DNA of 64,000 nucleotides from Edwardsiella hoshinae NBRC 105699 = ATCC 33379 (GCF_000474215.1 NZ_BAUC01000017.1:1-64000); one strand, 5' to 3'; shown: positions 1 to 9,028, counted from the first letter of the stretch. Notes: generated by a model from the sequence alone, not told the origin. Numbers and translations are program-made.

Positions 1-40
1 GCCCAGCCCAGCCCAGCCCAGCCCAGCCCAGCCCAGCCCA
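1..40. repeat. GCCCA pentanucleotide tandem repeat (8 copies, cut by the window edge)
   Basis: Eight perfect copies of GCCCA run from the first base. The array may continue to the left, so its true length is unknown. A five-base unit is not a multiple of three, so copy-number changes would shift any reading frame crossing it. In the frame that later enters hinT it would read Ala-Gln-Pro-Ser-Pro, and that frame is open from base 1 into hinT, but I see no start codon or coding signal that makes this stretch a gene. Confidence 0.9.
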
Positions 41-228
41 ACTGCATCGTCGGAAAATCCGCCAGTTACGCCGTTCCCCTCGTCTCAGGCTTGAAAGCCG
101 GACGCGCTCTACTCATACTGCATGCTGAGTCCCTTAATTATCTTTGCCAGTGGCGTCTGGGGGAATTAAGAGACTCGCTTCGGGTTACGAAATTACTTTT
201 ATCACTATCTCAATCAAGGACATCCGTC

Positions 229-579
229 ATGGCTGAAGAGACCATTTTTAGCAAGATTATTCGCGGTGAGATCCCCGCCGATGTGGTGTATCAGGACGAT
301 CTGGTGACCGCCTTCCGTGACATTGCCCCGCAGGCACCGAGCCATGTGCTGATCGTACCCAACAAGCTGATCCCGACCGTTAACGATGTGCAGCCGGAGG
401 ATGAGGCCGCACTGGGCCGCATGGTGCGCGTCGCGGCGCAGATCGCGCAGCAAGAGGGCATCGCCGAGGATGGCTACCGTCTGGTGATCAACTGTAACCG
501 TCATGCGGGGCAAGAGGTGTTCCACATTCATATGCATCTGCTGGGCGGTCGTCCGCTGGGGCCGCTGTTGGCACACTGA
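229..579 (+). CDS. hinT: HinT purine nucleoside phosphoramidase (HIT family)
   Basis: HinT hydrolyses adenosine and guanosine phosphoramidates, including aminoacyl-adenylates, in the cytoplasm. The 116-residue product matches the family length (about 119). The catalytic histidine triad HIHMH lies at residues 99-103, in the context [11 protein letters not shown]. The ATG at 229 was chosen because family similarity begins with MAEETIF and an AGGA lies 8 bases upstream. The open frame extends further upstream without conserved sequence. hinT heads the same run of genes (hinT-ycfL-lpoB-thiK-nagZ-ycfP) as in E. coli, with ycfL starting about 25 bases downstream. Confidence 0.96.
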   Translation: MAEETIFSKIIRGEIPADVVYQDDLVTAFRDIAPQAPSHVLIVPNKLIPTVNDVQPEDEAALGRMVRVAAQIAQQEGIAEDGYRLVINCNRHAGQEVFHIHMHLLGGRPLGPLLAH

Positions 580-603
580 TTGGCGCATGGGCATGGGGGC
601 GCT

Positions 604-996
604 ATGGTCGGAAAGGCACAATGGGCGACGCTCATATTGGTGCTGCCGCTGGTATTGGCGGGATGCGGCTCATCGGCACGTATTCCGATCAATGCCGCGC
701 AGCGTCTAGTGATGGAGCCGGCGTTACTGAGCGCAGGCGTGACCGCCGTCGCGCCACAGCTGGTGACGCGCGGGCTACTACGCCAGGCCGAGGCGCAGGT
801 CAGTTATGGTGATGGTGAAGGGGGCGAGGCCTTGACGCTGCATTACCGTTTCTATTGGTATGATCGTCAAGGATTGGAGTTGAGTCCGCCTGCGCCACCT
901 CGGTCGCTGACGTTGCGGGCCGGCGAGCGGGTCACCTTGACTTCATTCAGTCGCGATCCCCAGGCGCGTCAAGTGCGGTTGTACCTCTATCGTTGA
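604..996 (+). CDS. ycfL: YcfL family lipoprotein
   Basis: This is a small lipoprotein of about 130 residues and no established biochemical function. The N-terminus has a short charged segment, a hydrophobic core and the lipobox LAGC with Cys21, so the mature protein should be lipid-anchored in the envelope. The frame opens immediately after the hinT stop with a TTG at 580, but the ATG at 604 gives a normal lipoprotein signal and has a G-rich Shine-Dalgarno stretch in front. The position between hinT and lpoB is conserved in enterobacteria and supports the YcfL assignment, as does the C-terminal half rich in beta-type sequence. Confidence 0.85.
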   Translation: MVGKAQWATLILVLPLVLAGCGSSARIPINAAQRLVMEPALLSAGVTAVAPQLVTRGLLRQAEAQVSYGDGEGGEALTLHYRFYWYDRQGLELSPPAPPRSLTLRAGERVTLTSFSRDPQARQVRLYLYR

Positions 997-1017
997 GGAT
1001 AAACAGGATTGAACACG

Positions 1018-1605
1018 ATGAAAAAAATAATGGGTGTCACGCTGGCCGCCTTGGTATTGAGTGGCTGTCAGGGGTTGTTGCCACGCGGTGAAACGCCGGT
1101 TACACCAGCGCCACCGGCACCAACCACGCCGGCGACGCCGAGCGTGGTGCCGCCACCTGCGGTGACGCCGGTGCCACAGCCACCCAAGATGAGCAGTGTC
1201 GATTGGCAGGGCAGCTTTGCGCCGTTGGTCGCGCAACTGCTGAATGCGCAGGGTATCGAATCCGGCGCGGTGTTGTTAGTGGATGGCGTGCAGAACAAGA
1301 CCAACGGCCAGTTGAGCATGGCGAACGCCAGTGAGGTGCTGCGTAGCGCGCTCTCTGGCGCTAGCCGTTTTCAGTTAGTCTCCGCCGCGCAGCTAGCGCA
1401 GGCGAAACAGAGCCTGGGATTGTCGCCCGACGATCGCCTTGGCTCGCGTAGCAAAGCGATTAGCCTGGCGCGTTTGCTGAGCGCCCAGTATGTGCTGTAC
1501 ACCACCGTCAGCGGCAATATCCAGTCTCCTCACCTGGCGATGCAGCTGATGCTGGTACAGAGCGGCGAGATTATCTGGTCAGGGAAGGGGCCGCTTGCGC
1601 TCTGA
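1018..1605 (+). CDS. lpoB: LpoB, outer-membrane lipoprotein activator of PBP1b
   Basis: LpoB is an outer-membrane lipoprotein that reaches through the periplasm to stimulate the peptidoglycan synthase PBP1b (MrcB). The 195-residue product has a signal peptide ending in the lipobox LSGC, then a Pro/Thr-rich linker at about residues 25-60 and a folded C-terminal domain. This is the known LpoB layout of a disordered stalk plus a globular head. The ATG at 1018 was preferred over the TTG at 1009 because AGGA lies 9 bases upstream. Its end overlaps the start of thiK by 11 bases, which suggests translational coupling. Confidence 0.93.
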   Translation: MKKIMGVTLAALVLSGCQGLLPRGETPVTPAPPAPTTPATPSVVPPPAVTPVPQPPKMSSVDWQGSFAPLVAQLLNAQGIESGAVLLVDGVQNKTNGQLSMANASEVLRSALSGASRFQLVSAAQLAQAKQSLGLSPDDRLGSRSKAISLARLLSAQYVLYTTVSGNIQSPHLAMQLMLVQSGEIIWSGKGPLAL

Positions 1606-2449
1606 GTCCGCGGTTTCCCAAGACGAGTTGCGCGCGTTGCTGCGCCGTCGTTTCGCGGATCGGCTTGCCGCTGACTGGCGTTTTTGTCGGGTAAGTGGCC
1701 TGAGCGGCGCGAACTGGCGGGCGCGGAATGGTGACGGTGTCACTTTTTTGCTGCGCCCGACGACCGCGCTACGGCGTCAGTTGGGTATCGATCGGCGCTA
1801 CGAGTGTCAGGCGTTGCGCCTGGCGGCGGCGGCGGCGTTAGCTCCCGGCTGTCATGGGGTGTTGGACGGCTGGTTGTTTGCCGACTGGCTGGCGGGGCGG
1901 TCCTTGGCGACGGGGGGGACGGATATAACGCGTTTGGCCTCGTTGCTGGTCGGTGTGCACCGTTTACCTCCGCGTCTGCCATTGCGCTCGTTGCGGTGTT
2001 ACTGTGCGCGCTATTGGCAGCGGCTCGCACCGGCGCGGCGTACCTTTCAGGCCCAGCGGATTCACCGGCGTTGGCAGCGCCGACGCGAACCGCGTCCGCT
2101 CAAACTGGCCTTGCTGCATATGGACGTCCATGACGGTAACCTGTTGGAGACAACGCAGGGATTGCGCCTGATCGATTGGGAGTATGCCGCCAGTGGCGAC
2201 ATCGCATTGGATTTGGCCGCGTTGAGCCGTAACTATGGCCTAGAGCGCGCCGGACGGCACGCGTTGGCCGTCGATTATTGTCGCCACGGCGGTTATGCCG
2301 ACCCCGCGCGTCTGGCGCGGCAGCTCGAACGCTGGCTGGGCTGGGTCGATTATATGGCCTGGCTGTGGTTCGAACTGCGTTGGCAACAGAGCCAACAAGC
2401 GAGTTATCGTCAGCAGGCCGATGCCTTGCTGACCCATCTAAGCCAATGA
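1595..2449 (+). CDS. thiK: Thiamine kinase
   Basis: ThiK phosphorylates thiamine to thiamine monophosphate in vitamin B1 salvage. The 284-residue protein belongs to the aminoglycoside/choline kinase fold. The catalytic loop HMDVHDGN sits at residues 175-182 (H-x-D-x4-N) and the metal-binding IDWE at 193-196. The start is a TTG inside the last codons of lpoB, preceded by a strong AGGGAAGGGG ribosome-binding stretch, and no better start is visible. The gene is arginine-rich, as is usual for this GC-rich genome. Position between lpoB and nagZ is as in E. coli. Confidence 0.88.
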   Translation: MRSESAVSQDELRALLRRRFADRLAADWRFCRVSGLSGANWRARNGDGVTFLLRPTTALRRQLGIDRRYECQALRLAAAAALAPGCHGVLDGWLFADWLAGRSLATGGTDITRLASLLVGVHRLPPRLPLRSLRCYCARYWQRLAPARRTFQAQRIHRRWQRRREPRPLKLALLHMDVHDGNLLETTQGLRLIDWEYAASGDIALDLAALSRNYGLERAGRHALAVDYCRHGGYADPARLARQLERWLGWVDYMAWLWFELRWQQSQQASYRQQADALLTHLSQ

Positions 2450-2488
2450 GTCATGCGGCGCGTTGTGCCGCCAGAAAGGAGAAGTGGT

Positions 2489-3523
2489 GTGGGTCCTGTA
2501 ATGCTGGATGTCGTCGGCTATGAATTGGATGCCGAAGAGCGTGAAATCCTCAATCATCCGTTAGTCGGCGGTCTGATCCTGTTCAGCCGTAATTTTCATG
2601 ATGCCGAGCAATTGCGTGAGTTAGTGCGCCAGATTCGTCAAGCCTCGCGCCAGCGTATTCTGGTGACCGTCGATCAAGAGGGCGGTCGGGTGCAGCGTTT
2701 CCATCAAGGATTTACCCGTTTACCGGCGGCTCAGGCCTATGGGGCATTGAATTCGCCGCAGGAGGCGCGGCGCTTGGCGTTAGAGGGCGGCTGGCTGATG
2801 GCCTGCGAGATGATCGCCATGGATATCGATCTCAGCTTTGCTCCAGTCTTGGATCTGGGACATGGCAGCGCCGCCATCGGCGAACGCGCGTTCCATCATC
2901 AAGCGTCGCAGGCGATTCCGTTGGCCGAGGCCTTTATCGATGGCATGCATCAGGCGGGCATGAAGTCGACCGGTAAGCATTTCCCGGGGCATGGTAAGGT
3001 CAGCGCGGATTCGCATAAAGAGACACCGATCGATGATCGTCCTCTGGCGCAAATCCTTGAGCATGATATGGTTATTTTCAGCGAACTGCATGCGCGCGCG
3101 AAACTGGACGCGGTGATGCCGGCACATGTGATCTTCCCTCAGGTCGATCCTCGCCCCGCCAGCGGCTCGCCCTATTGGCTGCGGCAGGTGTTGCGCCAGG
3201 AATTAGGCTTCGAGGGGGTGATTTTCTCGGATGATCTGTCGATGAATGGGGCGGCGGTGTTGGGCGGCTATGCGCAGCGGGCGCAGGCCTCGTTGGACGC
3301 CGGCTGTGACATGGTGCTGGTATGCAACAACCGCCAGGGTGCGGTCAGCGTGTTGGACAATTTGCGCGCCGCCGCCTCACCGCGTATCGCCAGCCTGTAT
3401 CATCGTGGCGTGGTCGATGGCGCGGCGTTGCGCGCCAGTACGCGCTGGCAGCAGGCACATCAAGCGTTACAGCAGTTACAGCAGCGTTGGGAAGAGGCCA
3501 AAGCGGCCGGCATGCAGGCATAG
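2489..3523 (+). CDS. nagZ: Beta-N-acetylhexosaminidase NagZ
   Basis: NagZ is the cytoplasmic family 3 glycosidase that removes N-acetylglucosamine from anhydro-muropeptides during cell-wall recycling. Its products influence AmpC beta-lactamase induction in related bacteria. The 344-residue product has the hallmark KHFPGHG at 163-169, the substrate-binding VDQEGG near 61-66, the loop histidine His176 and the nucleophile Asp248 in SDDLSM. The GTG at 2489 was chosen because similarity begins with xGPVMLDV and AAGGAGA lies 6 bases upstream. An in-frame ATG at 2453 would add 12 non-conserved residues. Confidence 0.96.
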   Translation: MGPVMLDVVGYELDAEEREILNHPLVGGLILFSRNFHDAEQLRELVRQIRQASRQRILVTVDQEGGRVQRFHQGFTRLPAAQAYGALNSPQEARRLALEGGWLMACEMIAMDIDLSFAPVLDLGHGSAAIGERAFHHQASQAIPLAEAFIDGMHQAGMKSTGKHFPGHGKVSADSHKETPIDDRPLAQILEHDMVIFSELHARAKLDAVMPAHVIFPQVDPRPASGSPYWLRQVLRQELGFEGVIFSDDLSMNGAAVLGGYAQRAQASLDAGCDMVLVCNNRQGAVSVLDNLRAAASPRIASLYHRGVVDGAALRASTRWQQAHQALQQLQQRWEEAKAAGMQA

Positions 3524-3644
3524 CGAGCACTGCCTTATGGCTGTGTGATCGGCGGTGTAACGGCCCGGCGCGGGACTTGCCTCGCGGCGATGCCTGCGCC
3601 TGTGGGACGTCAGAATCAGCGCGGGAAACCGCCTAGGGAGAGAG

Positions 3645-4187
3645 ATGATTATTTATCTGCATGGTTTCGATTCCACCAGCCCGGGGAATCATCAAAAGGT
3701 GTTGCAGTTGCAGTTTATCGATCCGGACGTACGCTTAGTGAGCTATAGCACGCGTCATCCGCGCCACGACATGCAGCATCTGCTGAACGAGGTGCATCGC
3801 GTAGTACAGCAGGGCGGCGATCAACGTGCGTTGATCTGTGGGGTCGGATTGGGCGGCTACTGGGCCGAGCGCATCGGTTTCCTGTGCGGCATCCGTCAGG
3901 TCTTGGTCAACCCGAATCTCTTTCCGCAGGAGACGATGCTGGAACTGATCGATCGCCCCGAGGAGTATGCCGATATTGCGACCAAGTGCGTAGACAACTT
4001 CCGCAGCAAGAATCGGGAGCGGGCGCTGGTGCTGCTGTCGCGCCATGATGAGGCGCTGGACAGCGCACGCAGTGCCAGCGTGTTGGCACCCTACTATGAG
4101 GTGGTGTGGGATGAACAGCAGGGGCATAAGTTTCCCAGCCTATCGCCGCATCTCCAGCGTATTCGCGCCTTTAAAAGCGTCGCATGA
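3645..4187 (+). CDS. ycfP: YcfP, UPF0227 alpha/beta-hydrolase-like protein
   Basis: This 180-residue protein matches the UPF0227 family in length and sequence. The N-terminal [10 protein letters not shown] resembles an oxyanion-hole strand, but the usual nucleophile elbow reads GVGLGG with no serine, so hydrolase activity is doubtful. The family has no settled function. The start has GAGAG just upstream. In E. coli ycfP is followed by ndh. Here it is followed by a GC-rich hairpin and the convergent potD, so ndh is not at this location. Confidence 0.9.
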   Translation: MIIYLHGFDSTSPGNHQKVLQLQFIDPDVRLVSYSTRHPRHDMQHLLNEVHRVVQQGGDQRALICGVGLGGYWAERIGFLCGIRQVLVNPNLFPQETMLELIDRPEEYADIATKCVDNFRSKNRERALVLLSRHDEALDSARSASVLAPYYEVVWDEQQGHKFPSLSPHLQRIRAFKSVA

Positions 4188-4195
4188 TCATGTGG

Positions 4196-4216
4196 GCGGG
4201 GGCGTTGCGCCCCCGC
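4196..4216. terminator. Hairpin between convergent ycfP and potD
   Basis: The stem GCGGGGGCG/CGCCCCCGC has 9 perfect pairs around a TTG loop. It lies between two convergent genes and probably ends transcription from both sides, although neither side has a clear T-tract. Confidence 0.6.
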
Positions 4217-4234
4217 GCCAAGTGGCGACGGCGC

Positions 4235-5293
4235 TTAGCGCCCGGCCTTCAGTTTCTGGAAGTCGGTTTCGTAGATTTCGCTGGCGCTGCCGACATCGTT
4301 CTGCCACTCACCCTTGGCGATGGTTTGCGCATCCGGGTAGAGCGACTTATCACCGACCACCTCTTTCGGCAGCAGTTTCTGTGCCGCCAGGTTCGGCGTC
4401 GGGTAGCCGATGGTTTCCGCAACCTGCGCCGCGATGTCCGGGCGCAATAGGAAGTTGATCAGCTTCAATGCCCCTTCCGGGTTCTTGGCGTTGGCCGGAA
4501 TGGCCAGGCTATCCATCCAGAAAATGGCTCCCTCTTTCGGCCAGACGATCTGCACCGGCGTGCCCGCCTGACGCGCCACGTAGGCGGAGCCGTTCCAAAT
4601 CATCCCCAGATTGACCTCCCCCTCCATGAACGGGTTGGCCGGGTTGTCGGAGTTGAAGGCCAATACGTTAGGCATCAGTTTCACCAACTCGTCATAGGCT
4701 GCCTGGATCTGCTTGGGGTCGGTGGTGTTGCCTGAGTAGCCCAGTTTACGCAGAGCGATCTGGAAAACTTCGCGCGCGTCATCCGTTAATAGCAGGCTAC
4801 CTTTATACTCCGGCTTCCACAGGTCGGCCCAACTGGTGATGGTGGCGGGATCGATGGCGTCGCTGTTGACCCCGATCGCCGTCGCTCCCCAGATGTAAGG
4901 GATAGAATAGTCGTTTTGCGGGTCGAAGGACTTATGCAACAGGTTCGGATCCAGGTTGTGGAAGTTGCTCAGTTTACTGTGGTCGATCTTTTGCAGCATT
5001 CCTTCGTTACGCATCTTGGCGACGTAGTAGGTGGAGGGAACCACCAGATCGTAGGCCCCGTCCTGGTACGTCTTCAGCTTGGCGTACATGGTTTCGTTGG
5101 ATTCGTAGGTCGAATAAATGACTTTGATGCCCGTCTCCTTGGTGAACTGCTCCAGCAGTCCCGGCGGCACATATTCGGTCCAGTTGTAGAAATAGACAGT
5201 GTTATTGTCAGTTTTCGGCGCATCGGCAGCGTATGCGACATGGCTCCCGCATACCAGCAAAGCTGCGGCTACCAGAGGTGACCACTTTTTCAT
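4235..5293 (-). CDS. potD: PotD, spermidine/putrescine-binding periplasmic protein
   Basis: PotD is the periplasmic receptor that delivers spermidine (and putrescine) to the PotABC importer. The 352-residue precursor has a Sec signal peptide ending near AYAAD (about residues 1-24). The mature protein has the polyamine-binding signature NWTEYVPPG near residues 37-45 and a conserved C-terminal half. In E. coli potD follows potC directly. Here a cadB-type gene lies between them, and potD has its own plausible promoter at 5383-5411 (TTTACC, 17-base spacer, TATAAT), so it is probably expressed separately. Confidence 0.96.
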   Translation of the reverse strand: MKKWSPLVAAALLVCGSHVAYAADAPKTDNNTVYFYNWTEYVPPGLLEQFTKETGIKVIYSTYESNETMYAKLKTYQDGAYDLVVPSTYYVAKMRNEGMLQKIDHSKLSNFHNLDPNLLHKSFDPQNDYSIPYIWGATAIGVNSDAIDPATITSWADLWKPEYKGSLLLTDDAREVFQIALRKLGYSGNTTDPKQIQAAYDELVKLMPNVLAFNSDNPANPFMEGEVNLGMIWNGSAYVARQAGTPVQIVWPKEGAIFWMDSLAIPANAKNPEGALKLINFLLRPDIAAQVAETIGYPTPNLAAQKLLPKEVVGDKSLYPDAQTIAKGEWQNDVGSASEIYETDFQKLKAGR

Positions 5294-5382
5294 TCAGCGT
5301 ATCCCTATAGTGAAGGTCGAAACAGAAGGTGAAACTGTCCGCCGCCGGAACGCCTTGGCGAACCACAACAAACAGGCGGGCT

Positions 5383-5411
5383 ATTATAGGAGCGCCTCGG
5401 ACGGGGGTAAA
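5383..5411 (-). promoter_or_regulatory. Candidate sigma-70 promoter of potD
   Basis: Read on the minus strand, TTTACC (5406-5411) and a perfect TATAAT (5383-5388) are separated by 17 bases. The -10 box lies about 90 bases before the potD start codon. The start site is inferred, not measured. Confidence 0.55.
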
Positions 5412-5444
5412 GCTTCAATGGCCGAGACGGCGCGGAGCAGGGTA

Positions 5445-5472
5445 GACCGTCCGGCAAGGAAGCCGGACGGTC
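5445..5472 (-). terminator. Hairpin after cadB
   Basis: GACCGTCCGGC and GCCGGACGGTC form an 11-bp perfect stem with an AAGGAA loop, starting 13 bases after the cadB stop. There is no following T-tract on the minus strand, so it may be a weak or Rho-assisted stop that separates cadB from potD. Confidence 0.55.
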
Positions 5473-5484
5473 GGAGGGATGCGC

Positions 5485-6816
5485 TTAGCGCGACGTCTCA
5501 CGGTTGAGACGGGCATAGGCTTGTTCGTGCGCGCTTTGGCGACGGGCGTAGAACATCAAGATACTCAGGCTGATGATGAAGGTCAGTGCTAGCTTGACCG
5601 ACTCCGCTCCGCTCAGCGCGATGAAGCAGAACAGACAGCCCAGGGTCGCAGCCGTCAGGCTCAGCAGGTGATGCAGCGAGGCTCCCTCCAGGCGGATCAG
5701 GGCCACACAGGAGTAGAAGTAGGGCAACATGGTCAATAACACGGCGATGCCGATCAGGTTGCCGAAGATGTCCGAGGTTTTAGCACCGCTACTGGCCAGG
5801 CAGGTCATCAACGCCATCAGTGCCGTCATTTTCAGCGCCGACAGGATGATCCCCTTACGTGGAACCCCGTTGGCGTCGACCTCGCCGTAGATCTGGGGGA
5901 AGTTGCCGTCGCGCGCCGCTCGAACGCCCGCTTGGCCGACCAACATCATCCACGAACCTAATGCGGCTAGACAGGCGAAAGCGGTGAAGGCGGACACCAG
6001 CGGCGCAGCCCAGCCGCCGAGGATCATGGCGGCGCTGGCGGCGAAGGGGGCGCCGGTCGCCGCCATGGTGGCGGCGGGGAACATCCCACTCATCACCTGG
6101 GTCGCCAGGATGTAGATCAGACCGGCCAATGCCGTGCCTAGCATGGTCGCCAGCGGCACGGTGCGTTGCGCATTCTTCACCAGTCCCGAGCTAACGGCCG
6201 CGCTCTCGACGCCGACGAACGCCCACAGGCAGATCAAGATACTGTGCAGTATCGCATCGCCGCTACTGCTGTGGGTGGTGTTCCAGTTGGCGTGATACAG
6301 CGCCGGATCGAACCAGTGCCAGCCAGCGATGGCGGTGCCGACCACCGGGAGTAGTACCAGGATCAAACCGAGAGTGGTCAGGCGGCTGACCCAACGCCCG
6401 CCCATCAGGTTGATGAACGCCATGATCCAGATGATGACGATGCTGGCGATCCCGGCGGGGATCGGGTTATTTAGCATCGGGAAGAAGACCGACAGGTAGG
6501 CCACCCCTGCCAGGCAGTCGGCCAGGTTACCGATCCAGTTGGCGTGGTAGTAGAGCACCGCCGTTTGGAAGCCGAAGGCCGGGCCGAGACGGCCTGCATA
6601 GGCGATAGGCCCGCCAACCTGCGGGTCGCGTGTAGTCAAACGTGCAAAGACGAAGGCCAGCGACATCGCGCCGACCAACGCAATCAACCAACCAAAGAGA
6701 GCGATGGAGCCAATCTTGGCCAAGTTTGCCGGTAACAGTGCGATGCCGCTGCCCATCATGTTACCGGCGACAATACCCGTACAGGCGAAAAGCCCAATTT
6801 TTTTTGAAGACGCCAT
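5485..6816 (-). CDS. cadB: CadB-type cadaverine/lysine antiporter (APC family)
   Basis: This is a 443-residue inner-membrane carrier of the basic amino acid/polyamine antiporter family with about twelve hydrophobic segments. Sequence such as KKIGLFACTG, GNMMGSGIALLPANLA, LYYHANWIGNLA and LWAFVGVESAAVS matches CadB (444 residues) far better than AdiC or PotE. CadB exchanges external lysine for cadaverine during acid stress, or takes up cadaverine. The ATG at 6816 was chosen by comparison with CadB. A GTG at 6858 would add 14 unmatched residues. No cadA or cadC is adjacent. The gene sits between potC and potD, where other enterobacteria have none, with a CRP-like site upstream. Confidence 0.85.
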   Translation of the reverse strand: MASSKKIGLFACTGIVAGNMMGSGIALLPANLAKIGSIALFGWLIALVGAMSLAFVFARLTTRDPQVGGPIAYAGRLGPAFGFQTAVLYYHANWIGNLADCLAGVAYLSVFFPMLNNPIPAGIASIVIIWIMAFINLMGGRWVSRLTTLGLILVLLPVVGTAIAGWHWFDPALYHANWNTTHSSSGDAILHSILICLWAFVGVESAAVSSGLVKNAQRTVPLATMLGTALAGLIYILATQVMSGMFPAATMAATGAPFAASAAMILGGWAAPLVSAFTAFACLAALGSWMMLVGQAGVRAARDGNFPQIYGEVDANGVPRKGIILSALKMTALMALMTCLASSGAKTSDIFGNLIGIAVLLTMLPYFYSCVALIRLEGASLHHLLSLTAATLGCLFCFIALSGAESVKLALTFIISLSILMFYARRQSAHEQAYARLNRETSR

Positions 6817-7216
6817 GTTAGCCCCGTAAATACTGACGTGGTGACCGTGCTCCTTCACGGTGCGCGCCGCTGCTATTAATCAATTCCTGGACGTAATTAT
6901 AGGTTAATTTGTGATTCAAATCACAGGTGGTGGTATGATTAATGTATTACGGCGTTGTCCTCTTTCCCGTTTCTGCATCTTTATCCTGGCATGATCGCGG
7001 CTTCGCGCCGGCCCGCGGCGTGGGAGGGGACGTTGAGGGGAGCGAGCGCGTTGGGGGCCGGTAATACGCGGCACAAGGCGCCGTTAAGAGGCGTTTCCGC
7101 CCAGAGCGCGGTGGACGGCATCGTGCTACACCAGGCGCGTCAGCGCCGTGTTAGTGCGCGGCGACTCTCGCGGCGGGGAGGGGCGGCGGCCTGTATGCCC
7201 GCCGCACGCCATGGCC
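6817..7216. other. cadB leader and potC-cadB spacer
   Basis: This 400-base gap holds the cadB promoter region with its CRP site in an AT-rich patch (about 6870-6950). Beyond that is very GC-rich sequence downstream of potC in which I see no gene. Confidence 0.6.
6910..6925 (-). promoter_or_regulatory. CRP binding site upstream of cadB
   Basis: TGTGA-TTCAAA-TCACA matches both CRP half-sites perfectly with the standard 6-base spacer. It lies about 100 bases before the cadB start codon. A minus-strand TATAAT is present at 6896-6901, which would place the site unusually close to the start, so the operative -10 may be another one nearer the gene. The half-site GTGA excludes a standard FNR site. 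Confidence 0.7.
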
Positions 7217-7993
7217 TCAGTGTTTGGTGCGGTCGCGGAGGATCAGTTGGCTGGCCAGCACCAGCAGCAGCGATAGCGCCAACAGGATGGTTGCCAGGGC
7301 GTTGACCTCCGGCGAGACGCCTACTTTGACCATCGAGTAGATCTTCAAGGGGAGGATCTCGTAGCCCGGCCCGGTGACGAAAGAGGAAACCACCACGTCA
7401 TCCATCGACAGGGTAAAGCTCAGCAGCCAGCCGGCAGCCACCGCCGGCATAGCCAGAGGCAGCAAGATCTTGCGCAGAATGACCAGCTCGCTGGCGCCGA
7501 GATCGCGCGCCGCCTCCAGCATACGCACGTCGAACCCTTTCAGGCGTGAGAAGACCGTGACCACCACGAAAGGCAGGCAGAAGGTGATGTGCGAGAACAG
7601 CAGCGACCAGAAGCCGAGCGAAACGCCCAACAGCATAAACAGCACCAGCAGAGAGATCGCCATGACGATATCCGGCGACATCATCACCACAAACAGCATA
7701 CCGCCGACGAAAGGCTTGCCACGAAAGTGGTAGCGGAACAGGGCCACGGCGGTCAAGGAGCCGATCAGGGTGGCGAAGGTCGCCGAGAGCACCGCCATGG
7801 TGATCGAGTGGCCGGCAGCCTGGAGCAGGCTGTCGTTGTTCATCAGCGTGCGGTACCAGTCGAAGGTAAACTGCTTCCAATTGATGCCAAAACGCGAGCT
7901 ATTGAATGAGTTGGCGATCAAAATAATGATAGGGATATATAAGTAAGCGTAGATCAGGGTCATGAACCCTCCGCGCATCAGGCGACCAAACAT
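7217..7993 (-). CDS. potC: PotC, spermidine/putrescine ABC permease
   Basis: PotC is one of two inner-membrane permease subunits of the PotABCD polyamine importer. The 258-residue protein has about six membrane segments and the ABC permease EAA loop, visible as [24 protein letters not shown] at around residues 160-183. That loop couples to the ATPase PotA. It starts MFGRLMRGGF, slightly shorter than the E. coli protein (264). Unlike in E. coli, where potB and potC are packed together, 168 bases separate it from potB, including an inverted repeat at 8074-8092. Confidence 0.94.
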   Translation of the reverse strand: MFGRLMRGGFMTLIYAYLYIPIIILIANSFNSSRFGINWKQFTFDWYRTLMNNDSLLQAAGHSITMAVLSATFATLIGSLTAVALFRYHFRGKPFVGGMLFVVMMSPDIVMAISLLVLFMLLGVSLGFWSLLFSHITFCLPFVVVTVFSRLKGFDVRMLEAARDLGASELVILRKILLPLAMPAVAAGWLLSFTLSMDDVVVSSFVTGPGYEILPLKIYSMVKVGVSPEVNALATILLALSLLLVLASQLILRDRTKH

Positions 7994-8073
7994 GTCAGAT
8001 CCTCCTGGGCGTGGCGGTATACGCCCCCGTGATACTTATGCAGCGTGGACAATTTGATTATCTTCTCCCAACC

Positions 8074-8092
8074 ATTTGACATATCGTCAAAT
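8074..8092. repeat. Inverted repeat in the potB-potC gap
   Basis: ATTTGAC-ATATC-GTCAAAT is a perfect 7-bp inverted repeat in an AT-rich spot about 80 bases upstream of potC. It has the size of a dimeric repressor operator or a small hairpin. I do not recognise it as a known regulator's site. Confidence 0.55.
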
Positions 8093-8161
8093 AAAACAAA
8101 TGGATATCATCGTTTACTCCGTCGCTTCCCTGCGGCAGTCGTGGCGCCGCGTGCGCCGTCG

Positions 8162-9028
8162 TCAGTCACCTAAATCGCTGGCCTTGCGGTTGAGCAGTTT
8201 ACCGACGCGGTAGTAGATCAAGAGCATCACGCCCATCACCAGCGTCAGGCAGATACTGGTGGCCGCACCGAACGGCCAGTCGCGAATATTCAGGAACTGG
8301 CTCTTGATGACGTTACCGATCAACAGGTTCTTCGCGCCGCCCAGCAGGTCAGCGATATAGAACAACCCCAGCGAGGGCAGCATCACCAACAGACAGCCAG
8401 CGACGATGCCCGGCATGGTCAGCGGAACGATGATGCGCAAGAAGGTGTGTAACTTGTTGGCTCCCAGATCGCGCGCCGCCTCCAACACCGAACGATCGAG
8501 CTTTTCGATGCTCGAATAGAGCGGCATCACCATGAAGGGGAGCAGGATATACACCAAGCCTAGAACCACTGCCGTCGAGGTATACATCAGGCGTAGCGGC
8601 TGATCGATGAGACCGATCCACAACAGAAACTCGTTGAGGTAGCCGCGGGTGCTGAGGAACAGCTTCAGCCCATAGACGCGGATCAGCGAGTTGGTCCAGA
8701 AGGGGACGATCAACAGGAACAACAACAGCGGGCGTACCCGCTGTGGCAGGCGTGCCAGAATAAAGGCGAACGGATAGCCGATCACCAGGCAACTCAGCGT
8801 CGCCATCAACGCCATGTTGAGCGAGTGCAGCAATACCTCGGCATACAGCGGATCGAATAACCGCTGATAGTTATCCCAGCTGAACACCATGCGAACCAGA
8901 TTGGCGTCGTCACGAGTCAGGAAGCTGGTGGCGATGATCATCAAGTTGGGCAGGAAGACGAACAGCGACAGCCAGCCCACCACCATGGTGATCACCACAT
9001 TCTGGAAAAGCTTACGCGATCTCTTCAT
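8162..9028 (-). CDS. potB: PotB, spermidine/putrescine ABC permease
   Basis: PotB is the second inner-membrane permease subunit of the polyamine importer, partnering PotC and the ATPase PotA. The 288-residue protein has about six membrane helices, and the EAA-type loop [20 protein letters not shown] is at about residues 183-202. Its start lies inside the end of potA (17-base overlap), indicating translational coupling in a potAB unit. The N-terminus is a little longer than the annotated E. coli form. No better start is forced by the sequence. Confidence 0.95.
   Translation of the reverse strand: MKRSRKLFQNVVITMVVGWLSLFVFLPNLMIIATSFLTRDDANLVRMVFSWDNYQRLFDPLYAEVLLHSLNMALMATLSCLVIGYPFAFILARLPQRVRPLLLFLLIVPFWTNSLIRVYGLKLFLSTRGYLNEFLLWIGLIDQPLRLMYTSTAVVLGLVYILLPFMVMPLYSSIEKLDRSVLEAARDLGANKLHTFLRIIVPLTMPGIVAGCLLVMLPSLGLFYIADLLGGAKNLLIGNVIKSQFLNIRDWPFGAATSICLTLVMGVMLLIYYRVGKLLNRKASDLGD

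Noticed and set aside
6910-6925. FNR site reading of the cadB upstream palindrome
   Set aside because: The half-sites are TGTGA/TCACA with a 6-base spacer, which is CRP. FNR needs TTGAT-N4-ATCAA.
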